Assembly (NCBI RefSeq): GCF_965196975.1
Contig: NZ_OZ239981.1
Location: forward strand, 496,001-560,000
From: Endozoicomonas sp965196975
GTDB lineage: Bacteria; Pseudomonadota; Gammaproteobacteria; Pseudomonadales; Endozoicomonadaceae
Direction: 5' to 3'
DNA: 64,000 nucleotides
Positions within the stretch are counted from its first letter, which is position 1, and the number at the start of each line of letters is the position of its first letter. Of this stretch, positions 37,202-46,086 are shown piece after piece. The position numbers and the translations under genes are program-made. Under the pieces are notes generated by a model. It ran no database searches. It worked only from the letters and a program-made list of their open reading frames with translations, and had not been told where the DNA came from.

Positions 37202-38350
37202 ATGCCAGAAGCGTATATTGTTGATGCTGTCCGCTCTCCAACGGGGCGGCGTAAAGGTGGTTTAGCTCATGTGCACGGAGCTGATCTTGGCGCTCATGTG
37301 TTAAAGGCCATCGTCGAGCGTAACGGTATTCCTGATAATGAATACGACGATGTTATTTTTGGTTGCGTAGACACCATTGGCCCACTGGCGGGTGATATAG
37401 CCCGGACAGCCTGGCTGGCTGCGGGTCTTTCTGAAGAGGTTCCCGGCACAACCATTGACCGTCAGTGTGGTTCTTCTCAACAGGCGGTTCATTTTGCCGC
37501 TCAAGCGGTTATGAGTGGCACGCAGGATGTGGTGATTGCTGGTGGTGTGCAAACCATGACTCAGATTCCTATCTCCTCAGCGATGATGGCGGCGGAACCT
37601 CTGGGGTTCACCGACCCTTTCTCTGGCTCAAAAGGCTGGGTTGAACGCTATGGCGCTGAGCCGCCCACGCAGTTCAAGTCTGCCCAGATGATTGCTGACC
37701 ATTGGGGTTTTTCACGGGAAGATCTGGAGCGTTACTCTCTGGAGTCCCATCGACGTGCACTTCAGGCGATTGAAGAGCAGCGCTTCAGTCGAGAGATTGT
37801 ACCGATGGAAGGTGTGTCTGTTGATGAAACGCCTCGACAGTCCACTCTGGAAAAGATGGCTGAACTGGATTACCTGTTTGGTTGTGAAAAAGTCACTGCC
37901 GGTGTGTCGAGTCAGACCTGTGATGGTTCTTCTGCCGTTCTGATTGTCTCAGAAGCAGCCCTGAAGAAATATAATCTGACACCTCGAGCTCGAATTCATC
38001 ATATGAGTGTTCGTGCAGCTGATCCGATCTGGATGCTGACCGCCCCAATTCCTGCAACTGAGTATGCATTGAAAAAGGCGGGCATGACGCTGGACCAGAT
38101 TGATCTGGTGGAAATCAATGAAGCCTTTGCCTCTGTTGCCATGGCGTGGTTGAAAGAGACAGGCTATGACCATCAGAAAACAAACGTCAATGGTGGTGCA
38201 ATTGCCCTTGGACACCCTCTTGGCGCGACGGGTACCAAGCTGATGACCACATTGTTGCATGAGTTGGAACGTACGGGTGGTCGCTTCGGGCTGCAAACCA
38301 TGTGTGAAGGCGGTGGTCAGGCCAATGTCACGATTATTGAAAGACTGTAA
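37202..38350 (+). CDS. Thiolase, FadA6-like
   Basis: 382 residues. Acyl-enzyme Cys89 lies in IDRQCGSSQQAVHFAAQ; the C-terminal catalytic residues are in NGGAIALGHPLGATG (His) and TMCEGGGQA (Cys). It would cleave the 3-ketoacyl-CoA produced after ring opening, the final carbon-carbon cleavage steps of steroid ring-C/D degradation. FadA6 is the mycobacterial counterpart. A general beta-oxidation thiolase is the alternative, but the location favours the steroid role. Confidence 0.82.
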   Translation: MPEAYIVDAVRSPTGRRKGGLAHVHGADLGAHVLKAIVERNGIPDNEYDDVIFGCVDTIGPLAGDIARTAWLAAGLSEEVPGTTIDRQCGSSQQAVHFAAQAVMSGTQDVVIAGGVQTMTQIPISSAMMAAEPLGFTDPFSGSKGWVERYGAEPPTQFKSAQMIADHWGFSREDLERYSLESHRRALQAIEEQRFSREIVPMEGVSVDETPRQSTLEKMAELDYLFGCEKVTAGVSSQTCDGSSAVLIVSEAALKKYNLTPRARIHHMSVRAADPIWMLTAPIPATEYALKKAGMTLDQIDLVEINEAFASVAMAWLKETGYDHQKTNVNGGAIALGHPLGATGTKLMTTLLHELERTGGRFGLQTMCEGGGQANVTIIERL

Positions 38351-38373
38351 AAAGAATAATAACAGGGGATTAA

Positions 38374-39252
38374 ATGATGGCCATTTGTGAAAACCGTGTT
38401 GTGATTGTGACCGGTGCCGGTGGTGGACTGGGCAGGGCCTATGCACTGGGTTTTGCCGCCGAAGGCGCCAAGGTTATTGTTAATGATATTAATGAGAAAG
38501 CGGCATCGGATGTCGTTGAGACCATTAAAGAAGCTGGTGGCGACGCGGTGGTTAATACCAATGACATTACCGACTATGAAGAGTCAGCCCTGATTGTGAA
38601 GCAGGCCATCGATGCGTTTGGTGATCTGCATGTGGTTGTGAATAATGCCGGAATTTGTCGTGACCGCATGTTTGCCAGTCTGTCAGAATCCGACTGGGAT
38701 GCCGTGATGGCGGTTCATCTGAAGGGGCACTTCTGTATTGCCAGTCATGCGGTTAAATACTGGCGTGAGCAGTCTAAAGGCGGTAAAGCCGTCAGTGCCC
38801 GTATCATTAACACCAGCTCCGGTACTGGTCTTCAGGGTTCCATTGGCCAGTCAAACTACGCTGCGGCAAAAGGTGGTATTGCCTCCCTGACGCTGGTTCA
38901 GGCGGCTGAGCTGGCTCGTTACGGCATTACTTCAAATGGTCTGGCTCCAGCTGCACGCACCGGCATGACTGAGGACGTTTTTGCTGATGTGATGAAGAAG
39001 CCTGAAGATGGCTTCGACTTCTTTGCTCCGGAAAATGTGGCTCCTCTGGTAGTCTGGCTGGGCTCAGAACAGAGTGCCAATGTAACCGGAAAGCTTTTTG
39101 AAGTGGAAGGTGGCAAGATCTCGATTGCTGATGGCTGGCGTCGTGGCCCGGAGAAAGACAAGGGAGCACGCTGGGAACCATCAGAAGTTGGCAGTGCAGT
39201 TGCCGAGCTGGTGGCTGAAGCTGTGCCTGCCCAGAAGGTATACGGCACCTGA
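38374..39252 (+). CDS. Short-chain dehydrogenase, IpdF-like
   Basis: 292 residues; two consecutive ATG codons start the gene, after a purine-rich AACAGGGGA. Classical SDR: TGAGGGLGRAYAL for NAD(P) binding, NNAGICRDRMF, the catalytic Ser in NTSSGTGLQGS and YAAAK for Tyr/Lys. A C-terminal extension with a WRRGPEKDKGARW segment resembles the IpdF/hydroxyacyl-CoA dehydrogenase subgroup. It would oxidise the ring hydroxyl of the indane CoA ester. It is the last gene of the same-strand cluster. Confidence 0.78.
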   Translation: MMAICENRVVIVTGAGGGLGRAYALGFAAEGAKVIVNDINEKAASDVVETIKEAGGDAVVNTNDITDYEESALIVKQAIDAFGDLHVVVNNAGICRDRMFASLSESDWDAVMAVHLKGHFCIASHAVKYWREQSKGGKAVSARIINTSSGTGLQGSIGQSNYAAAKGGIASLTLVQAAELARYGITSNGLAPAARTGMTEDVFADVMKKPEDGFDFFAPENVAPLVVWLGSEQSANVTGKLFEVEGGKISIADGWRRGPEKDKGARWEPSEVGSAVAELVAEAVPAQKVYGT

Positions 39253-39368
39253 TGCTGGACGAGCCTGTATTCAGCAGGCATCATCAAATGCAGGCAGTTC
39301 CGATGTGCAGTTATCGCACAGGGAGTATTGGTCTGTCTGCAATTATTCTTAACACTATGGACAGTCCT

Positions 39369-39560
39369 ATGAAAAAACTATCTTCCTTTGCACTAGGCGT
39401 TACCCTTTCTTTGATGGCTGGTGCTGCTTCAGCAACTGGCGGGATTCCCTCATCGGTTTGTTATGTGAAAGGCAAGATGGTATCGACCAATATGCCGGTC
39501 AATATCTGTCAGTCGGTATTGAAGGGTGATCCTCAGAAAGAGCAATCATATAAGTCGTAG
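39369..39560 (+). CDS. Small secreted protein with signal peptide
   Basis: 63 residues from ATG 39369 (an ATG at 39357 would add four residues). A classical signal peptide, MKKLSSFALGVTLSLMAGAASA, gives a mature part of about 41 residues with two cysteines (VCYVKG and NICQSV), which could form a disulfide. No family is recognised. It is followed by a strong bidirectional terminator. Confidence 0.6.
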   Translation: MKKLSSFALGVTLSLMAGAASATGGIPSSVCYVKGKMVSTNMPVNICQSVLKGDPQKEQSYKS

Positions 39561-39661
39561 TGATTTAATAGTGTGTATGCCAACTGTAATGTTTTTAATT
39601 TTTTTGAAATAAAAAACTTAGTATAGATAATACTGTGTTGTCTAATATCGAGAGACAACTT

Positions 39662-39694
39662 TATATGCCATTCATATTTTATGAATGGCATATA
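39662..39694. terminator. Bidirectional terminator
   Basis: A perfect 14-bp stem (TATATGCCATTCAT at 39662-39675, ATGAATGGCATATA at 39681-39694) with a 5-base loop. It sits between two convergent genes with A/T-rich flanks on both sides. Confidence 0.85.
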
Positions 39695-39711
39695 AATAAA
39701 AATAAGTTACT

Positions 39712-41934
39712 TTATGGTTCGTTTGATCCTACAGTTTTTACTACAATGTGTCGTTTTAGATCTTCTAAGAGTGTGATATATCTTTCACGTATTTCAATAT
39801 CTTGAAATGCTTTTTTTTCATTTAATGCTCTTACCCCCATTTCATAAGCATTGACCATTGATTCGACCGGAAAAAGGTCAATAAATGGAAGAGCTAATTG
39901 CTTGTTTGAAGTCATTTGGGCCATCAGGATTGCGTGTGCCTCAAATCGACTTGTGTCACTCTTTTCTAAGAGTGGGTGCCCGGAAATCCGAAGATCATTG
40001 AAAAACTTTGCAATGGCTATAGCCGTATCCATATTCTCATAAACCAATGCTGCAGTTAGAGGATTACCTAATTCATTTTCTTCAGAGTCATTTGTGAATA
40101 AAGGAATTAACTGGTGATGATTGTTAGTGTCTGACAGTAATTGAAGTGTTTTTTCCGTATTTCCGTAGGCACAGGACAGTTTGAATAAGTCTACAGGGCC
40201 ATAATCATCAAATCTACTATTAAGCTTGGATTCTTGGGATTTTAAATCTTGATTGGCTCTCTCTGCAGCCTCTCTGCCTCCATCAGTCGATATACCAACA
40301 TAAGCAATTGAGAAGGCAGAGTGTTCTTCTCCCCCTGTTCTGATTGACTTTAATATCCTAGTACAAAATGCAGATAGCGATTCTCTATCGTCAGTGGATA
40401 CTCTTATATAATAGCCCTTTAGATTCTGATCAAAAAATGTAACTATACCATCATGAATTGATATGGCTGTTGCATGAATTTTATTAATCAAAAAGTAGTC
40501 CCCGTTGGGAAGTTTTTCAATCAGCCTCATCATTTCGCTGTGGTCAACTTGAAAAGCCCAATGCTGGCCAGTAACTATAGGTGAAGTCATATCTTGTATG
40601 TCAGTTTCTGCTTTCTGACTTTGATCAGAATGATCAAGAGTTCCGAAAACTTCCTCTTTTGGAAAAAGATCAGGAGTTAACCAGGGAGAGGTTTTTCTTA
40701 TATCTCTAGATGTAAAGTATTTCTGCAATAAGGTTGATTGACCGGGTAAGTGGCTAAAGAATAGAGATTCCACCCATGGCCTGATTTCCATCAGCATAAA
40801 AGCTTCTGGGTATAAAGTTCTGAACTCTCCATAAAAGTCTGAAGGCTTTTGAGTTTGCCGACAATGTCTTTCATATTTTTTAAATATGTCTGCTGCATCT
40901 GATATAGCTTCTGGTAGAGAAGTGTATTCCTTTCCTAGGATCAAAGTTTTTTGACTTTCATCCATGCTTAAAATGCATAGCCTTTTGGTAAAGTTGACTA
41001 ATTCCTCTGGCCGCCCTTGTCTCGATAACATTGCTGCATATAGATAATGCTGGGAAAGACCATAGCATAGGCCTGCTTTGAATGATTCTATTTGCTCATC
41101 AGTAAAATCAAGATGATGGGCTGCCACTAAGCTTTTAATGTTACGGGTTAAAAAAGAAAATTGTCTGATTGCCTGAAGATCACTATCGTCTATCATCCCC
41201 ATTAAATGAGCAGCAAGGATTTCATCTGAAAAAATATTGTTATCAGAGGGAGGGGTGGAAGAGTTACTATTAATGTCTCTTATATATAGAATGCCTCGTT
41301 TTGCATGATCAATATCACTGAGGCCAGACGTCATGGTGTTAATGACCTGGCGTATTTCTTCTTTCAACTCAAGGAGTTTTTCTTGATCACTTTCAGCTTG
41401 GAGGTGTAAGGGCAAATCCAAATGGTCAAAATCAAAATAGTTGGAAAGACCCGAAATGAGTTCTCGTGTAGCAAGGTGAGACTGAGGGACTATTTCTGCC
41501 ATTACCTGCTTTTTTTCGGCTTCAGATATTTGCTTTAAAGATTCAGCAATATCTTCAGAGGTGTCTTCACCCAGTAAGCCGGATACTAAGTTGATCAGAG
41601 TATTTAGATGGTTTAAAGCTTGCTGTGATTTATCTTGAGTTTCAGCCAATTGAGCTTCCACTTCTTCTAAACGCGGAGGCTTTTTCTCAGTCAGTGTTAA
41701 TGATATTGATCGGTCATGCAATCTTTTCTCGCTTGTTAGGTTGGCCTCTGCATAACTGATTATATCCTGGAGCAGTTTTACATGACATTTTGGTTCACAG
41801 GCTGTAGGACCTAATAATTGCTGTTGTCCCTTATTTTGTTGTGAGCTTACCCTGAGCCAGTCTGAATATTGTATTTCAAGATTTCCTAGTATTGAACTTG
41901 CACCAGAATCAGTTCCATTCATATATATACCCAT
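39712..41934 (-). CDS. Putative papain-like cysteine peptidase effector (YopT-like triad)
   Basis: 740 residues, AT-rich relative to its neighbours. Helical N-terminus with possible coiled coil at about 85-150 (LEEVEAQLAETQDKSQQ). A possible catalytic Cys290 lies in GLCYGLSQHYL. His487 sits in NKIHATAISIHDG, and 15 residues later comes Asp502 in TFFDQNLKGYY. The order Cys (in GxCxGLS), His-Ala and FFDxN is that of YopT/C58-type clan CA peptidases. From about 565 there are helical pairs resembling degenerate ankyrin repeats (DLFKLSCAYGNTEKTLQLL). No signal peptide is present, as expected for a type III or IV effector. Start at ATG 41934, or 41922. The function is inferred from motifs only. Confidence 0.5.
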   Translation of the reverse strand: MGIYMNGTDSGASSILGNLEIQYSDWLRVSSQQNKGQQQLLGPTACEPKCHVKLLQDIISYAEANLTSEKRLHDRSISLTLTEKKPPRLEEVEAQLAETQDKSQQALNHLNTLINLVSGLLGEDTSEDIAESLKQISEAEKKQVMAEIVPQSHLATRELISGLSNYFDFDHLDLPLHLQAESDQEKLLELKEEIRQVINTMTSGLSDIDHAKRGILYIRDINSNSSTPPSDNNIFSDEILAAHLMGMIDDSDLQAIRQFSFLTRNIKSLVAAHHLDFTDEQIESFKAGLCYGLSQHYLYAAMLSRQGRPEELVNFTKRLCILSMDESQKTLILGKEYTSLPEAISDAADIFKKYERHCRQTQKPSDFYGEFRTLYPEAFMLMEIRPWVESLFFSHLPGQSTLLQKYFTSRDIRKTSPWLTPDLFPKEEVFGTLDHSDQSQKAETDIQDMTSPIVTGQHWAFQVDHSEMMRLIEKLPNGDYFLINKIHATAISIHDGIVTFFDQNLKGYYIRVSTDDRESLSAFCTRILKSIRTGGEEHSAFSIAYVGISTDGGREAAERANQDLKSQESKLNSRFDDYGPVDLFKLSCAYGNTEKTLQLLSDTNNHHQLIPLFTNDSEENELGNPLTAALVYENMDTAIAIAKFFNDLRISGHPLLEKSDTSRFEAHAILMAQMTSNKQLALPFIDLFPVESMVNAYEMGVRALNEKKAFQDIEIRERYITLLEDLKRHIVVKTVGSNEP

Positions 41935-42067
41935 ATATTTTTTTATTTGATTAATTATAGACTTGTGCTTAATTGATTGAATATTAAATACTTTTGAATA
42001 CTCATGGATCTATTTTGGCTGGTTTAATTCAGTCGTATCTGTGTTCTTGTGGATATATATTTCCCCT

Positions 42068-42106
42068 TAAGAATGAAGAAATTCAATCAGAATTTCTTCA
42101 TTCTTA
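42068..42106 (-). terminator. Hairpin downstream of the Smr gene
   Basis: A perfect 16-bp stem (TAAGAATGAAGAAATT at 42068-42083 and its complement at 42091-42106) with a 7-base loop, 10 bp past the Smr stop. It also lies in the promoter gap of the preceding minus-strand gene. The T run is short, so it may be a processed hairpin rather than a strict terminator. Confidence 0.65.
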
Positions 42107-42116
42107 AATGTGTCAT

Positions 42117-42710
42117 TTATATAGGACTCCTTCTCGAATGCCGCTCGCGGTTTTCCAGCTTTTCCCGCTCACTTTTTCTGATCATCACATAAAGTGCTCC
42201 AGAGCCTCCATGAACTTTCAATGCGCTGTGAAAAGCCAGTACCGCCTCCATCTGGGGCAGCCAAGTATAGAGATAACTTTTCAGCATGGCGGGAGGGTTG
42301 CTTTTCTCACCACGTCCGTGAGCGATTAATACGGTCCGCAGCTCGTGTTCACGGCAATCATTGATAAACTGGAAAACGTGATCCCGTGCCTCCCGGGCGG
42401 TCTTGTGGTAAAGATCGAGTCGTGCCTCAATGTCATATTTACTCAGGCGAAGTTTTTTGAAGACGCCTTCCTGCACGCCATCCCGCTTCCAGACCAGAAA
42501 GTCATGAGGCTTGACCATCTTCGGGTTGAGCAGGGAGAGAAAATTAGGATCGGTAAAGGTGTCTTCTGCAGCGGCCTTGCGAATCTCCTGACCAGGCGTA
42601 ACCTGCTGAACTTTCTGAATATCAGCCGTTGCCTTCTTTCTTAATGGGTTTACCCCTTCCATCTCTTTCAGAAAAGCAGAGATGTCATCATTGTCTGTTG
42701 CGTTGCTCAT
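42117..42710 (-). CDS. Smr-domain protein (YdaL/SmrA type)
   Basis: 197 residues from the ATG at 42710; the frame extends upstream to 42896, but that part has no family resemblance. The C-terminal Smr domain has LDLYHKTAREARDHVFQF (the LDLHG position), VLIAHGRGEKS and HGGSGALYVMIRKS. The N-terminal extension is typical of YdaL. Smr domains have nicking or RNA endonuclease activity. The cellular role of this subgroup is uncertain. Confidence 0.88.
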   Translation of the reverse strand: MSNATDNDDISAFLKEMEGVNPLRKKATADIQKVQQVTPGQEIRKAAAEDTFTDPNFLSLLNPKMVKPHDFLVWKRDGVQEGVFKKLRLSKYDIEARLDLYHKTAREARDHVFQFINDCREHELRTVLIAHGRGEKSNPPAMLKSYLYTWLPQMEAVLAFHSALKVHGGSGALYVMIRKSEREKLENRERHSRRSPI

Positions 42711-42899
42711 AGTCGGATAACTGACCAAGTGGACGGAGATCATAGCAGTTTTTACCGCTTTTTTGATGCCTGTATTGTAATTACATTGATGACTGGTTTG
42801 GTCGTAAAGAATAAGCGATGCATCTGGCTTTTCAATGGAAGAAGAGAAGGTGTCCTCTATTAGACGAAGTAGGTTTACTAAGGCTGAGGCATTCATCCT

Positions 42900-43166
42900 T
42901 TAGCTATTGAAAGTGAATGCATGCTCTGCTGCGAGTCTCATTACGTAACCCACTTTTATTACGCCGGGTGCAACAATAATAACGAGGTGGGCGATCACCT
43001 GCTCGGTGATGGTTAGATGAAGTTGATGATGAAGAAAGTAGGCCAATAGAATGGCGAGTAATATTGCACCCGATGATAATGCGAGGAGCACGTTTCCGAG
43101 GTTAAAAAACTGTTGGGTTCTATTTGCTGTCTCACCTTGTTCAATGTGCTTTAAAGTGTTTTTCAT
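42900..43166 (-). CDS. Small membrane protein, two transmembrane helices
   Basis: 88 residues from ATG 43166 (GAGG eight bases upstream; the GTG at 43175 is in the leader). A charged N-terminal 20 residues is followed by helices near 23-43 (VLLALSSGAILLAILLAYFL) and 56-76 (VIAHLVIIVAPGVIKVGYVM). No family is named with confidence. An IS982 copy sits 35 bp upstream of its start, likely replacing or altering its promoter. Confidence 0.65.
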   Translation of the reverse strand: MKNTLKHIEQGETANRTQQFFNLGNVLLALSSGAILLAILLAYFLHHQLHLTITEQVIAHLVIIVAPGVIKVGYVMRLAAEHAFTFNS

Positions 43167-43294
43167 ATTGAACACCTCATCAACATAAACATATATTTAT
43201 TACGCCATGTGCGACTTTTAGGTTTGCATAAGGAGACATGACTGATCCTGCTTTCTGCTATTAAAAGCAGTAGAAAGCAAAGAAGGTTTCAGTC

Positions 43295-44185
43295 ATGCCC
43301 GTTGAAGAGTTTATCACTACAGTCTACTGCTTGATCGACGATTTGGTAAAAGAGCTTTTTCCTGTACCACTGCGACTTCGAGGGTTTCCACCAAAGCTCA
43401 CTGATAGTGAAGCGATCACCATGGAAGTTGTCGGTGAATGGCTTGGGCATCATAAGGACACTGAGATTTGGAAGTATTTTACCCGACACTGGCGACACCT
43501 GTTTCCTGACATTCCTTCACGCTCGGCATTTGTCAAACAGGCCGCCAACTTATGGCATGTGAAACAACGACTGCAAATTCGTATAGTCCAGATGATGCAT
43601 GCAGATAATGCAGATATCCATTTAATCGATGGTTTTCCGATTGATGTTGTCGTCAGAACCCGTGCACCACAGAGCCGTATCTTTAAAGCTGAGGCTGGTT
43701 ATGGTTACTGCGCTTCCAAGGACAAGAAGTTCTATGGCTTTCAGGGGCATTTGCTGGTTGAAGCACGAGGGATTCCTGTGGGTTTTACTCTGACCGCAGC
43801 GAACGTAGATGAGCGTGATGCAGCCTATGACATGCTCGAGACCATTTCTGGCCTCTTGCTTGGCGATAAGGGCTATATAAGGCCTGAGTTTAAAGCTGAT
43901 TGTCAGGAATTAGGTATTGATCTTCAGACGCCACTGAGAAAAAACATGCAAGATGAACGTCCGAAGTCGTTTGTAAAGCTGGTATTACGGGTACGACGGA
44001 GAATAGAAACAGTGATAGGTCAATTGACAGAGCGCTTTGAAATAGAAAAGTGCCATTGTCGAGATAGATGGCATATGACATCACGTATCGCTCGGAAGTT
44101 ACTGGCACATAATATTGGTTCTTATCTGAATATAATTGCTGGTCGTCCTGCAATACAGTTTGAGAACCTTATTTCCGAAGATTAA
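43295..44185 (+). CDS. IS982-family transposase
   Basis: Identical in protein sequence to the 296-residue transposase at 24259-25149, with the same intact Asp/Asp/Glu set. It reads away from the small membrane-protein gene. Confidence 0.95.
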   Translation: MPVEEFITTVYCLIDDLVKELFPVPLRLRGFPPKLTDSEAITMEVVGEWLGHHKDTEIWKYFTRHWRHLFPDIPSRSAFVKQAANLWHVKQRLQIRIVQMMHADNADIHLIDGFPIDVVVRTRAPQSRIFKAEAGYGYCASKDKKFYGFQGHLLVEARGIPVGFTLTAANVDERDAAYDMLETISGLLLGDKGYIRPEFKADCQELGIDLQTPLRKNMQDERPKSFVKLVLRVRRRIETVIGQLTERFEIEKCHCRDRWHMTSRIARKLLAHNIGSYLNIIAGRPAIQFENLISED

Positions 44186-44243
44186 AAAACGGAAAGCAAA
44201 TAATTGCGTGATTTTGAAGATACAACTTGGACTTACCATCATG

Positions 44244-44413
44244 CTAGCCCGGATATTTCATAAACGTGCTCCCGTTCTCGCTTGTCCTTTGCCGCCCTAA
44301 GGGAGTTTTGCTCGGTCGACCGTACTCCCCGGTACGGCACTCCCTCACAAAATCCCTTAGGGCGACAAAGTCCTGCCCGAGATTCGGGGCAGTTTATGAA
44401 ATATCCGGGCTAG
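44244..44413. mobile_element. 170-bp foldback element nested in IS982 copy B
   Basis: Same sequence, ends (CTAGCCCGG...CCGGGCTAG) and position within the IS as the element at 25208-25377. Non-coding; folds on itself along nearly its whole length. Confidence 0.85.
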
Positions 44414-44451
44414 TAATTTGAGATAGTTTCAGACAAAGTCGCACATCGCGT

Positions 44452-44769
44452 ATTTATTATGAATCTTATAAGATGCATATTGGATGCATCTTAACGGTTT
44501 GTCATGTTTTCCAGTGTTAATAAATAGGGTTTCTGGAAACCGGGATCTGATCTTTTGCACTAAACTACCCCGAGAATTCTGAATATTTTATTAAAATCAA
44601 TGAGATGTGTTTTTTGGGTGGCCAGTCCTGGTGCTTTATTGATGGGCGACTTGCAGCTGGATCCGGTCAAGAGAAGCGGTCCCGTTGATCGGTTGCGGTA
44701 TTTTGGTGAGGAAAAAATAACCAGCTAGACTTTTCTGCTTGTTTTTGAGCTAACCGTCTGGTTACTGGT
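44452..44769. other. 318-bp intergenic region
   Basis: Upstream of the MFS gene. It holds the IS target duplication at its left edge. A 42-codon frame at 44600-44728 has no convincing ribosome site. No structured element is otherwise seen. Confidence 0.35.
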
Positions 44770-46032
44770 ATGCGTTTTTTCCTGCAACACCGTACGATCA
44801 TTATTATCTGCTCTGGCGCTGTTGCCGAGTGGCTGGAGTTTTCTGCCTACCTCTATCTGGCGCCAAGACTGGCAGAGCTATTTTTTCCTGAGCAGGATCC
44901 CTCCACTGCATTGATCTCGGTTTTTGGCCTGTTTGCCATCGCGTACCTTACCCGGCCAATAGGTGGATTTATTTTTGGGTATATCGGTGATCGCTATGGC
45001 AGACGGCTGGCACTGACGTTGTCTGTCCTGATCATGGCGTTGGCCACCACTGGTATTGGGGTTCTGCCAACCTGGAACAGTATTGGTTTGATGGCACCAC
45101 TGTTACTATTGGTCTGCAGAATACTCCAGGGAGGAGCTATCGCCGGAGAGTTTACCAATGCTGCAATCTTTATGATTGAACAGGGTAAGGGTAATCCATA
45201 CCTTGCCGGTTCCTGGGCTAACTGGGGGGCTAATCTGGGCGTGGCTCTGGGGGCGCTGATAACGGCACTGGTCAGCCTGCCCGGTATGCCGGACTGGGCC
45301 TGGCGAGTACCCTTTCTGCTGAGTTGTATCACGAGTCTGCTGGCACTGTGGATTCGTTGTCGCATTCAAGAGTCTCCGGCATTTCAACCGACCGCTGCTA
45401 GAGAACTTACTCCTTATCGTGTGCTCAAAGAATTGGCTTTACGGTATAAAGGCAGCTGTCTGGCCGTTGCTCTGGTGGGGGCATTTGCCGGGGTTTCTCT
45501 TTATACCGGGAATATGTTCTGGTGCAGTTACGTTGTCAGTAATGGCTTTTTTTCTCAGAGCCAGGCAAACGTTATTGCCTCAGTAGATATGGGGGTTGAG
45601 TTTATTGCGTTGCCTGTAATGGCGGTTCTGGCCTTTAGAGTGGGTGCCAAACCTATTATGTTGCTGGGCCTGTTTGTCACGTTACTGGGAGCTTACCTGA
45701 ATTTTTATATGGCACAACGGGGTGTCACTCATATCAGCATGTTGACCATGGTTCTGTTTGCTTTGGGGGTGGCAACATTTGAGGCTCCCATGTTCAAACT
45801 CCTTTTTGATCTGTTCCCTGCCCAGATTCGCTGTACAGGCATTGCCTTGCCCTGGGCTATTGGACTGAGCCTGTTTTCCAGCCCCTCCCCGATGGTGGCT
45901 CAATGGTTGAGTGGTTATTATGGCTGGTCAGGTGGCGTGCTGTGTATTGCTCTGGTGAGTATCGCTGCACTTTTTGCCATTATGATTCACACAAAACACA
46001 ACAAAAAGCTTAGGGCCTTTAGTATCTTCTGA
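44770..46032 (+). CDS. MFS transporter, metabolite:H+ symporter (MHS/ProP-like) family
   Basis: 420 residues with 12 predicted membrane helices. The MHS signature is visible as AEWLEFSAYLYLAP in helix 1, the loop GYIGDRYGRRLAL after helix 2 and CRILQGGAIAGEFTNAAIF in helix 4. A second RxGRR-like motif between helices 8 and 9 is weak. Family members import osmolytes, dicarboxylates or citrate with protons. Substrate unknown. No coupled gene. Confidence 0.85.
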   Translation: MRFFLQHRTIIIICSGAVAEWLEFSAYLYLAPRLAELFFPEQDPSTALISVFGLFAIAYLTRPIGGFIFGYIGDRYGRRLALTLSVLIMALATTGIGVLPTWNSIGLMAPLLLLVCRILQGGAIAGEFTNAAIFMIEQGKGNPYLAGSWANWGANLGVALGALITALVSLPGMPDWAWRVPFLLSCITSLLALWIRCRIQESPAFQPTAARELTPYRVLKELALRYKGSCLAVALVGAFAGVSLYTGNMFWCSYVVSNGFFSQSQANVIASVDMGVEFIALPVMAVLAFRVGAKPIMLLGLFVTLLGAYLNFYMAQRGVTHISMLTMVLFALGVATFEAPMFKLLFDLFPAQIRCTGIALPWAIGLSLFSSPSPMVAQWLSGYYGWSGGVLCIALVSIAALFAIMIHTKHNKKLRAFSIF

Positions 46033-46074
46033 TACTCCGCTGTTGTTGTATAACCCGTGGCTGAGTATCAGAAG
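46026..46074. repeat. Inverted repeat between convergent MFS and thiH genes
   Basis: CTTCTGATACTC at 46026-46037 and its complement GAGTATCAGAAG at 46063-46074 enclose 25 bp. The left arm includes the MFS stop codon. A plausible transcription terminator for both genes, without a clear T run. Confidence 0.5.
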
Positions 46075-46086
46075 CTGGCTGGAAGG

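Larger units (their letters stand above)
43202..44451 (+). mobile_element. IS982-family element, copy B (1250 bp)
   Basis: Same ends and length as copy A at 24166, and apparently the same sequence throughout. Flanked by 7-bp direct repeats ATTTATT at 43195-43201 and 44452-44458. It includes the same nested 170-bp foldback element at 44244-44413, so the foldback was in the IS before the two copies separated. Confidence 0.95.

Noticed and set aside
44600..44728. 42-codon frame upstream of the MFS gene
   Set aside because: No ribosome site and no recognisable family; could be real but cannot be supported.
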